In this document: in pieces, positions 57,190-64,000 of the stretch
Layout of the letters: each line of letters opens with the position of its first letter
How positions within the stretch are numbered: the stretch's first letter is position 1
Assembly: GCF_036346855.1 (NCBI RefSeq)
Contig: NZ_CP107841.1
Span: forward strand, 4,592,001-4,656,000
Direction of reading: 5' to 3'
DNA from: Streptomyces europaeiscabiei
GTDB lineage: Bacteria > Actinomycetota > Actinomycetes > Streptomycetales > Streptomycetaceae
DNA length: 64,000 bases
Program-made: the position numbers and the translations under genes
The notes under the pieces: generated by a model
Seen by the model: the letters and a program-made list of their open reading frames with translations, nothing else
What the model was told of the DNA's origin: nothing
The model's database searches: none

Positions 57190-58353
57190 CTAGTACGACT
57201 TCGGCAGGCCCAGGGTCTGGTGGGAGACGTAGTTGAGAATCATCTCCCGGCTCACCGGCGCGATACGAGACACGCGCGCGGCCGTTATCAGTGAGGCGAG
57301 GCCGAACTCGGTGGTGAGGCCGTTGCCGCCGAGGGTGTGCACGGCCTGGTCGACGGCCTTCACGCAGGCCTCACCCGCCGCGTACTTGGCCATGTTGGCG
57401 GCCTCGCCGGCCGCCGCGTCGTCGCCGGCGTCGTAGAGGTGGGCCGCCTTCTGCATCATCAGGCGGGCCAGTTCGAGTTCGATGTGGGACTGGGCGAGGG
57501 GGTGGGCGATCGCCTGGTGGGCTCCGATGGGCTGACGCCATACGGTGCGCTCGCGGGCGTAGTCGACGGCCCTGGCGAGGGCGTACCTGGCCATGCCGAT
57601 GGCGAAGGCGGCCGTCATGATCCGCTCGGGGTTGAGGCCGGCGAAGAGCTGGAGCAGGCCGGCGTTCTCGTCGCCGACGAGGGCGTCCGCGGGGAGCCGG
57701 ATGTCGTCGAAGGTCAGCTCGAACTGCTTCTCGGCGGCGCGGAGTTCCATGTCGATCGGGCGGTACTCGAAGCCGGGGGTGTCCGTGGGGACGATGAAGA
57801 GGCAGGGCTTGAGGGTGCCGGTGCGGGCGTCCTCGGTGCGGCCGACGATGAGGACGGCGTCGGCCCTGTCGACGCCGGAGATGAAGACCTTGCGGCCGGT
57901 GAGCAGCCAGTCGCCTCCGGCGGATCTGCGGGCGGTGGTGGTGATGCGGTGGCTGTTGGAGCCGGCGTCGGGTTCGGTGATGCCGAAGGCCATGAGGCGG
58001 GTGCCGTTCGCCAGCGCGGGCAGCCAGGTCTGTTGCTGGGCCGTGGTGCCGAAGCGGGCGATGACGGTGCCGCAGATGGCGGGCGAGACGACCATCATGA
58101 GCAGGGGGCAGCCTGCGGCGCCCAGCTCCTCCAGGACGATGGAGAGTTCGGTGATGCCGCCGCCTCCGCCCTCGTACTCCTCGGGGAGGTTGACGCCCAG
58201 GTAGCCGAGTTTCGCTGCCTCCGACCAGAGTTCGTCGGGGTGGCGGCCCTCTTTGTTGATCGTGGCGATGTAGGCGCGGCCGTAGCGTTTCCCCAGGCCG
58301 GCGACGGCGGCTCTTAGGGCCTTGTGTTCTTCGGTTTCCAGGACGGGAGACAT
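57190..58353 (-). CDS. Acyl-CoA dehydrogenase
   Basis: A 387-residue complete acyl-CoA dehydrogenase: MAFGITEPDAGSNSHRITTT, TGRKVFISGVDRADAVLIVG, GLNPERIMTAAFAIGMARYA, YARERTVWRQPIGAHQAIAH and VHTLGGNGLTTEFGLASLIT, ending VSHQTLGLPKSY. In atu/liu-type clusters the corresponding enzyme (AtuD/LiuA) oxidises citronellyl- or isovaleryl-CoA. GGAG lies 8 bp before ATG 58353. Confidence 0.9.
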   Translation of the reverse strand: MSPVLETEEHKALRAAVAGLGKRYGRAYIATINKEGRHPDELWSEAAKLGYLGVNLPEEYEGGGGGITELSIVLEELGAAGCPLLMMVVSPAICGTVIARFGTTAQQQTWLPALANGTRLMAFGITEPDAGSNSHRITTTARRSAGGDWLLTGRKVFISGVDRADAVLIVGRTEDARTGTLKPCLFIVPTDTPGFEYRPIDMELRAAEKQFELTFDDIRLPADALVGDENAGLLQLFAGLNPERIMTAAFAIGMARYALARAVDYARERTVWRQPIGAHQAIAHPLAQSHIELELARLMMQKAAHLYDAGDDAAAGEAANMAKYAAGEACVKAVDQAVHTLGGNGLTTEFGLASLITAARVSRIAPVSREMILNYVSHQTLGLPKSY

Positions 58354-58401
58354 GAAAGGGCTCCTGAGGGGGAGGGGGGTCGGATGTGTGGAGACTGCGG
58401 G

Positions 58402-58465
58402 TGGTTCGTGGCTGGTCGCGCCCGCGCGGCGGAGCCGCATATATCGATACAGCCCCGCGCCCCTA
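58402..58465. repeat. Interspersed palindrome (same version as at 42.35 kb)
   Basis: Contains GGTCGCGCCCGCGCGG, an internal GCGGC-GGA-GCCGC hairpin and CCCCGCGCCCCT. It directly abuts the stop codon of the biotin-carboxylase gene. Confidence 0.8.
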
Positions 58466-60322
58466 ACTCGGCTGCACGACCGCCAGCAACATGCCTGGCT
58501 CCACTTGTTGACCATGTACCACGTGCAGGGCCGTCAGCGTGCCCGGCACCGACGCCGTGATCTTGTGTTCCATCTTCATTGCCTCCAGCCAGAGGAGGGG
58601 TTGGCCCGCCTGTACCGCTGAGCCCGGTTTCAGGCCCTCCGCCACGCGTACGACCGTGCCCGGCATGGGGGCCAGGAGGGAGCCCGGGGCCTGTTGGGTG
58701 GTGGGGTCCGGGAAGCGGGGGAGGGCCGTGAGGTGGGTGGTGTTCGCGTAGCGGTGGGTGCCGTAGCGCGTCACCTCGAACTTGCGCCGTACGCCGTCCA
58801 CTTCGAGTACGACGAGGCCGGCGTCGGCGTGGATGACCGTCACTCCGTCCGCCTCCGGGCCCGTGCGGGTGTGGCGGTAGGCGGGCTCGTGTTCCTCGCC
58901 CGCCGTCGCGTAGCGCTTGGTCTGGGGTTGGGAGGGGACGTTGCGCCAGCCGCCGAAGCGGGGGTCGCCCGCGAGGGCGGCGTCGGCCAGGGCGGCGGCC
59001 AAGGGGGCGTACGGGTCCGGGGCGGGCCTGGTCAGGTCGGGGAGGTGGCGGTCGTAGAAGCCCGTGTCCATGCGGGCCGTCGTGAACTCCTCGTGGCGCA
59101 GGGAACGGGCGAGGAGGTCGCGGTTGGTGGTCGGGCCGTGGATCGTGGCCCGGTCCAGGGCGGCGGCCAGGCGGCGGATCGCCTCCGCGCGTGTGGGGGC
59201 GTGGGCGATGACCTTGGCGAGCATGGGGTCGTAGTGGACGCCGATGTCGTCGCCGTCGGTGAAGCCGGTGTCCAGGCGGATGCCGTGGGAGACGCCTTCG
59301 GGGAGGGCGAGGCGGTGCAGCGTGCCCGTCTGCGGGGTCCAGTTCTGCGCCGGGTCCTCGGCGTACAGACGGGCCTCGACGGCGTGGCCACGCGCGCGTG
59401 GCGGGTCGGCCGGGAGGGCGTGGCCCTCCGCCACGCGGATCTGCTCGGCGACCAGGTCGAGGCCGAAGACGGCTTCCGTGACCGGGTGTTCGACCTGGAG
59501 GCGGGTGTTCATCTCCAGGAAGTGGGCCTTGTCGTCGGCGACGAGGAACTCGACCGTGCCCGCGCCGACGTAGGAGACGGCTCGGGCGGCACGTACGGCC
59601 AGGGTGTGGAGTTCCTCCGTGAGTTCCTCGGAGAGGGCGGGGGCCGGGGCCTCCTCGATGACCTTCTGGTGGCGGCGCTGGAGGGAGCAGTCCCGGGTGC
59701 CGAGGGGCCAGACGGTGCCGTGGGTGTCGGCGAGGATCTGGACCTCGACGTGGCGGCCGTTCTCGACGTAGGGCTCGACGAAGACCTCGCCGTCGCCGAA
59801 GGCGCTCGCGGCTTCGGCGCGGGCGCTCTCCAGGGCGGCGTCCAGGTCGTCGAGGTGGTGTACGACGCGCATGCCGCGTCCGCCGCCGCCCGCCGCCGCC
59901 TTCACGAGGACCGGCAGGTGGTGCTCGGTGACCTCGGTGAGGGGTGCGAGGCCCATCAGTTCCTTGGCGCGTGTCTTGGAGGCCATTGCCTCGATCGCCT
60001 CGGGGGCCGGGCCGATCCAGGTGAGGCCGGCGTCGAGGACCTGGCGGGCGAAGCCGGGGTTCTCGGAGAGGAAGCCGTAGCCGGGGTGGACCGCGTCGGC
60101 GCCGGCGGCGAGGGCGGCCTTCACGATCAGGTCGCCGCGCAGATAGGTGTCGGCGGGGGCCGCGCCCGGCAGTCGTACCGCCCTGTCGGCCTCGCGCGCG
60201 TGGAGGGCGTTCTCGTCGGCGTCGGAGTGCACGGCGACCGTTCGGATTCCCAGCTCGCGGCAGGAGCGGAAGATTCGGCAGGCGATCTCGCCGCGGTTGG
60301 CGACAAGCACAGAAGTGATCAC
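58463..60322 (-). CDS. Acyl-CoA carboxylase alpha subunit (biotin carboxylase + biotin carrier)
   Basis: A 619-residue protein. Biotin carboxylase: VLVANRGEIACRIFRSCREL, VHPGYGFLSENPGFARQVLD, ATP-grasp loop KAAAGGGGRGMRVV, EMNTRLQVEHPVTEAVFGLD. The C-terminal biotinyl domain has the EAMKMEH biotinylation site. It carboxylates biotin, which the beta subunit transfers to an acyl-CoA. In atu/liu clusters this is geranyl- or methylcrotonyl-CoA carboxylase. GTG 60322 follows GAGGG; it begins 8 bp after the beta-subunit stop. Confidence 0.93.
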   Translation of the reverse strand: MITSVLVANRGEIACRIFRSCRELGIRTVAVHSDADENALHAREADRAVRLPGAAPADTYLRGDLIVKAALAAGADAVHPGYGFLSENPGFARQVLDAGLTWIGPAPEAIEAMASKTRAKELMGLAPLTEVTEHHLPVLVKAAAGGGGRGMRVVHHLDDLDAALESARAEAASAFGDGEVFVEPYVENGRHVEVQILADTHGTVWPLGTRDCSLQRRHQKVIEEAPAPALSEELTEELHTLAVRAARAVSYVGAGTVEFLVADDKAHFLEMNTRLQVEHPVTEAVFGLDLVAEQIRVAEGHALPADPPRARGHAVEARLYAEDPAQNWTPQTGTLHRLALPEGVSHGIRLDTGFTDGDDIGVHYDPMLAKVIAHAPTRAEAIRRLAAALDRATIHGPTTNRDLLARSLRHEEFTTARMDTGFYDRHLPDLTRPAPDPYAPLAAALADAALAGDPRFGGWRNVPSQPQTKRYATAGEEHEPAYRHTRTGPEADGVTVIHADAGLVVLEVDGVRRKFEVTRYGTHRYANTTHLTALPRFPDPTTQQAPGSLLAPMPGTVVRVAEGLKPGSAVQAGQPLLWLEAMKMEHKITASVPGTLTALHVVHGQQVEPGMLLAVVQPS

Positions 60323-60330
60323 TGGTTCCC

Positions 60331-61929
60331 TCACATCCGGAAGACGCCGAAGCCACCGCGTGCGCCCTCGTAGGGCGCCGTGTGGATCGCGGACAGGCAC
60401 AGGCCGAGGACGGTGCGGGTGTCGCGGGGGTCGATGACCCCGTCGTCGTACAGCCGCCCGGACAGGAACATGGGGAGCGATTCGGACTCGATCTGCTGCT
60501 CCACCATGGCGCGCAGGGCGGCGTCGGCATCCTCGTCGTACGGCAGTCCCTTCGCGGTGGCCGACTGGCGGGCGACGATCGAGAGCACGCCCGCCAGTTG
60601 CTGGGGGCCCATCACCGCCGACTTGGCGCTGGGCCAGGCGAAGAGGAAGCGGGGGTCGTAGGCGCGGCCGCACATGCCGTAGTGGCCGGCGCCGTACGAG
60701 GCGCCCATCAGGACGGACAGGTGGGGCACCCGGCTGTTGCTCACCGCGTTGATCATCATCGCGCCGTGCTTGATGATGCCGCCCTGCTCGTACTCCCTGC
60801 CGACCATGTAGCCGGTGGTGTTGTGGAGGAAGAGGAGAGGGATGTCGCGCTGGTTGGCGAGCTGGATGAACTGGGCCGCCTTCTGCGACTCCTCGCTGAA
60901 GAGGACCCCTCGGGCGTTGGCGAGGATGCCGACCGGGTAGCCGTGGAGGCTCGCCCAGCCGGTGGTCAGGCTGGTGCCGTAGAGGGGCTTGAACTCGTCG
61001 AAGTCGGAGGCGTCGACGATCCGGGCGATCACCTCGCGGGGGTCGAAGGGCACCTTCAGATCGCCCGGGACGATGCCGAGCAGTTCCTCCGCGTCGTACT
61101 CGGGGGGCGTGGCCGGGGCCGGATCGGCGTACGCCTTGCGGTGGTTGAGGCGGGCGACGACCCGGCGGGCCTGGCGCAGGGCGTCCTGCTCGTCGACGGC
61201 GAAGTGGTCGGCGAGGCCCGACACCCGTGCGTGCATCTCGGCGCCGCCCAGCGACTCGTCGTCGCTCTCCTCACCGGTGGCCATCTTCACCAGCGGCGGC
61301 CCGCCGAGGAACACCTTCGCCCGCTCCTTGACCATGATCACGTGGTCGGACATCCCGGGGATGTAGGCCCCGCCGGCGGTGGAGTTGCCGAAGACGACGG
61401 CGATGGTGGGGATTCCTGCGGCGGAGAGGCGGGTGAGGTCGCGGAAGATCGCGCCGCCGGGGATGAAGATCTCCTTCTGGGAGGGGAGATCCGCCCCGCC
61501 TGACTCCACCAGGCTGATGCAGGGCAGGCGGTTGGCGAGGGCGATGTCGTTCGCGCGGAGGGCCTTCTTCAGGCTCCACGGGTTGCTCGCGCCGCCGCGC
61601 ACGGTCGGGTCGTTCGCGGTGATCAGACATTCGACACCCTCGACGGTCCCGATGCCGGTGACGAGGGAGGCCCCGACCGTGTACTCGCTGCCCCAGGCGG
61701 CGAGCGGGGACAGTTCCAGGAAGGGCGTGTCGGGGTCCAGCAGCAGTTCGATGCGCTCGCGGGCGAGCAGTTTGCCGCGCTTGCGATGCCTGGCGAGGTA
61801 CTTCTCGCCGCCGCCCGCGAGGGCCTTCGCGTGTTCGGCGTCGAGTTCGGCGAGCCGGGCGAGCATGGCCTCGCGGTTCGCTGTGTGGTCGGGGGCGCCC
61901 GGGTCGAGGGCGGAGCTGAGGACGGTCAC
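60331..61929 (-). CDS. Acyl-CoA carboxylase beta subunit (carboxyltransferase)
   Basis: A 532-residue carboxyltransferase: CLITANDPTVRGGASNPWSL, SGGADLPSQKEIFIPGGAIF, GNSTAGGAYIPGMSDHVIMV, FLHNTTGYMVGREYEQGGII and GAGHYGMCGRAYDPRFLFAW. The Gly-Ala / GNSTAGGAY and GTGHYG-like pattern resembles methylcrotonyl-CoA and geranyl-CoA carboxylases rather than propionyl-CoA carboxylases. It is coupled to the alpha subunit downstream. Confidence 0.92.
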   Translation of the reverse strand: MTVLSSALDPGAPDHTANREAMLARLAELDAEHAKALAGGGEKYLARHRKRGKLLARERIELLLDPDTPFLELSPLAAWGSEYTVGASLVTGIGTVEGVECLITANDPTVRGGASNPWSLKKALRANDIALANRLPCISLVESGGADLPSQKEIFIPGGAIFRDLTRLSAAGIPTIAVVFGNSTAGGAYIPGMSDHVIMVKERAKVFLGGPPLVKMATGEESDDESLGGAEMHARVSGLADHFAVDEQDALRQARRVVARLNHRKAYADPAPATPPEYDAEELLGIVPGDLKVPFDPREVIARIVDASDFDEFKPLYGTSLTTGWASLHGYPVGILANARGVLFSEESQKAAQFIQLANQRDIPLLFLHNTTGYMVGREYEQGGIIKHGAMMINAVSNSRVPHLSVLMGASYGAGHYGMCGRAYDPRFLFAWPSAKSAVMGPQQLAGVLSIVARQSATAKGLPYDEDADAALRAMVEQQIESESLPMFLSGRLYDDGVIDPRDTRTVLGLCLSAIHTAPYEGARGGFGVFRM

Positions 61930-62152
61930 CGACGGCCTCCGCGGTTCGGGAAGTCTGCGCGCTGTGCGCTGTGCGAGCCGGGCGCGTACGACGTGGTGAG
62001 CGAGAACCGAACCGGCACGGGCTTCACCTGACCTCGCCGCACGGCCCGGGCGGGTTGCGTCCCGGCCGGCGTTGGGGGAGCGGGACTTCTCAGGTCGCCG
62101 GCCTGCGGGGCTTCCTGAGTCGGGAAGCCTCCTGCTGCAGCTCGGGGAGGGT

Positions 62153-63928
62153 TCACAGGACGATCTCCGGTATGTCCAGGTGGCGGGAGCGCAGCCATTC
62201 GCCGAGGGCCTTGGCCTGGGGGTCGAAACGGGCTTGCGAGGCGACGCCCTCGCCGAGGATGCCGGTGATCTCGAAGTTGAGGGCGCGGAGGTCGGGAAGG
62301 ACGTGCCGGGCGACGGGCAGGTCGGCCGTCTCCGGGAGGAGTTCGCGGAGGCGGTCGGTGGTGAGGGTGTGCGCGAGCCACCGCCAGGCGTCGTCCGTAC
62401 GGGCCCAGAGGCCGATGTTGGCGTTGGAGCCCTTGTCGCCGCTGCGGGCGCCGGCGACGAGGCCGAGGGGTGCGCGGCGGGACGGGAGCCCGTCCGGCAG
62501 AGGGTCCGGGAGGGGTGGCTCGTCGACCGGCCGCAGTACGAGGGTGTCGGCGGCCGGGGGTACGGGCAGGCGGCGGCCGTCGTGAAGGACCGCCGTGTGC
62601 GGGACGGTGTCCTGGTCTACGTATGCCGCCTCGAACACCCCGTAGGGCGCGCCCTTTCCCGGTGGGGCCAGGACGTGGAAGCCGGGGTAGCTCGCGAGGG
62701 CCAGCTCCACGGCGGCTCCGCTGAGGGCGCGGCCGACGGCGTTCTGGTCGGGGTCGCGGACGACGAGGCGCAGGAGCGCGCTGGCGGTCTCCTCGGTGCG
62801 GGCGTCGGGGTGGTCGGTGCGGGCCAGTTCCCAGTCCACGTGTGCCGGGCGGGACTTGGCGGCGGTGAGCGCGGCCTCCAGCTGGTCGCGGACGAGGGCG
62901 GCCTTGCGTTCGATCTCCAGGCCGGTGAGGACGAAGGTGACCTCGTTGCGGAAGCCGCCGAGCCGGTTGAGACCGACCTTGAGGGTGGGGGGCGGGGCCT
63001 CGCCGCGTACGCCCTCGATGCGGACGCGGTCGGGGCCGTCCTGGGTGAGCCGGACGGTGTCGAGGCGGGCGGTGACGTCGGGGCCCGCGTACCGGGCGCC
63101 GCCCGTCTCGTAGAGGAGCTGGGCGGTGACCGTGCCGATGTCGACGAGGCCGCCGGTGCCGGGGTGTTTGGTGATGACGGCGGTTCCGTCGGCGTGGAGT
63201 TCTGCCAGGGGGAAGCCGGGGCGGCGGAAACGGGCCGCCGGGTCCGACTCGTGGACATTACCGGCCTCATGGACCTTGCCGGCCTCATGGACCTTGCCGG
63301 CCTCATGGACCTTGCCGGCCTCGTGGAAGAAGGCGTAGTTGCCGCCGGTGGCCTGGGCGCCGCACTCCAGCACGTGCCCGGCGACGACGGCGCCCGCGAG
63401 GCGGTCGTACTCCCCCGGGCCCCAGCCGAAGTGGGCGGCGGCGGGCCCGGTGACCAGGGCCGCGTCCGTCACCCGGCCGGTGACCACGATGTCGGCGCCC
63501 TCCCGCAGACAGGCCGCGATGCCGAAGCCGCCGAGGTAGGCGTGGGCGGCGAGGGTGCCGGGGTGCAGGGCGGTGAGGTCGTCGCCCTCCACGTGCGCGA
63601 CGCGGACGGGGATGCCGAGCCGGCCGGCCAACTCCCGTACGGCGTCGGCGAGTCCGGCGGGGTTGAGGCCGCCCGCGTTGGCGACGATCCGTACGCCCCG
63701 ATCCCGCGCCAGCCCCAGGCACTCCTCCAGCTGGCGGAGGAAAGTGCGGGCGTACCCGGCGGTGGGGTCCTTCAGGCGGTCGCGGCCGAGGATGAGCATG
63801 GTCAGCTCGGCGAGATAGTCGCCGGTGAGGACGTCGAGCTCGCCGCCGGTGAGCATCTCGCGCATCGCGTCGAAGCGGTCGCCGTAGAAGCCGGAGGCGT
63901 TGCCGATGCGGAGAGGGGCGGCCGTCAC
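62153..63928 (-). CDS. AtuA-family (DUF1446) protein of acyclic terpene/branched acyl-CoA catabolism
   Basis: A 591-residue protein: RIGNASGFYGDRFDAMREML, LTGDYLAELTMLILGRDRLK, ANAGGLNPAGLADAVRELAG, VTGRVTDAALVTGPAAAHFG, NEVTFVLTGLEIERKAALVR and SGDKGSNANIGLWAR. AtuA is required for growth on citronellol in Pseudomonas, but its reaction is unknown. The insertion HEAGKV repeated four times (residues about 205-228, DNA 63251-63325) follows GGNYAFF. GTG 63928 overlaps the stop of the preceding gene. Confidence 0.88.
   Translation of the reverse strand: MTAAPLRIGNASGFYGDRFDAMREMLTGGELDVLTGDYLAELTMLILGRDRLKDPTAGYARTFLRQLEECLGLARDRGVRIVANAGGLNPAGLADAVRELAGRLGIPVRVAHVEGDDLTALHPGTLAAHAYLGGFGIAACLREGADIVVTGRVTDAALVTGPAAAHFGWGPGEYDRLAGAVVAGHVLECGAQATGGNYAFFHEAGKVHEAGKVHEAGKVHEAGNVHESDPAARFRRPGFPLAELHADGTAVITKHPGTGGLVDIGTVTAQLLYETGGARYAGPDVTARLDTVRLTQDGPDRVRIEGVRGEAPPPTLKVGLNRLGGFRNEVTFVLTGLEIERKAALVRDQLEAALTAAKSRPAHVDWELARTDHPDARTEETASALLRLVVRDPDQNAVGRALSGAAVELALASYPGFHVLAPPGKGAPYGVFEAAYVDQDTVPHTAVLHDGRRLPVPPAADTLVLRPVDEPPLPDPLPDGLPSRRAPLGLVAGARSGDKGSNANIGLWARTDDAWRWLAHTLTTDRLRELLPETADLPVARHVLPDLRALNFEITGILGEGVASQARFDPQAKALGEWLRSRHLDIPEIVL
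63251..63325 (-). repeat. 18-bp tandem repeat encoding HEAGKV
   Basis: Four in-frame 18-bp units in the AtuA-family gene, right after the conserved GGNYAFF segment. Confidence 0.9.
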
Positions 63929-64000
63929 CGGGTGGTTCCCTCGGCGCCCTTGGTCCCCTCGGCCTCCTTGGGCTCGCGCCCGGCACCGGGCGGTCCCGCG
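63925..64000 (-). CDS. C-terminal tail of a gene continuing beyond the window
   Basis: The frame reading GPPGAGREPKEAEGTKGAEG then TTR ends in a TGA (63925-63927) that overlaps the GTG of the AtuA-family gene, the pattern of a coupled upstream gene. About 24 codons are visible and are low-complexity, so no family can be given. Confidence 0.5.
   Translation of the reverse strand, partial: AGPPGAGREPKEAEGTKGAEGTTR

Overview
The window looks like a Streptomyces chromosome. GC is very high, genes are dense, GTG starts and ATGA/GTGA overlaps are common, and several genes are hallmarks of the genus: a DmdR1 iron regulator, an SCO4402-family protein, NsdA-like HTH/TPR regulator, maltokinase-cap protein and an RRHVD leader peptide. 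I see no rRNA, tRNA, CRISPR array, origin or intact transposon. The stretch around 35-60 kb (purU, SCO4402 family, dmdR1, SIS protein, citrate synthase, pdxH, CoA ligase, biotin carboxylase) resembles, from memory, the SCO4380-SCO4403 part of S. coelicolor.

Region 1 (1-30.8 kb) is mostly one acyl-CoA catabolic region. It holds four acyl-CoA dehydrogenases, a lipid-transfer-type thiolase, a DUF35 protein, an ADP-forming acyl-CoA synthetase, an enoyl-CoA hydratase, a flavin reductase, a flavin monooxygenase, an SDR, a zinc alcohol dehydrogenase, a cyclase-family hydrolase, a metal-dependent amidohydrolase and an AMP-forming CoA ligase. Six promoter regions here share nine copies of a 15-bp palindrome, CTGACG-NNN-CGTCAG, usually one copy per transcription direction. 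No cognate regulator lies nearby. I read this as a single regulon for breakdown of an unidentified (probably cyclic or isoprenoid) carboxylic acid. Unrelated genes sit inside it: a broken toxin-antitoxin locus carrying an IS605/TnpB remnant, two PNPOx proteins, a DUF3500 lipoprotein, a GlxA/MFS divergent pair and an HATPase protein next to a MITE-like element.

Region 2 (30.9-46.1 kb) is regulatory and housekeeping: an EF-hand protein, a STAS anti-anti-sigma factor, an ECF sigma factor coupled to a zinc-finger anti-sigma factor fused to a mycothiol-dependent-isomerase-like domain, PurU, a receptor lipoprotein, a proline-rich membrane protein, an HTH/TPR regulator, a prim-pol-like protein, an ABC-2 exporter, a decayed MHS transporter and an alpha/beta hydrolase that lacks its serine nucleophile.

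Region 3 (46.1-54.9 kb) carries dmdR1, a SIS-domain protein with a DasR-like operator inside its promoter, a PAS sensor, a maltokinase-cap protein, and a layered RNA leader (12-codon ORF, 13-bp inverted repeat, RRHVD leader peptide) ahead of an isopenicillin-N-synthase-like oxygenase. Citrate synthase and pdxH follow.

Region 4 (55-64 kb) is an atu/liu-like operon: AtuA-family protein, acyl-CoA carboxylase beta and alpha, acyl-CoA dehydrogenase, a 4-coumarate-CoA-ligase-type gene destroyed by an internal deletion, enoyl-CoA hydratase and a TetR regulator.

A theme across the window is short tandem repeats. Several start exactly at a stop codon (13-18 bp units), others expand the N-termini of regulators and transporters.
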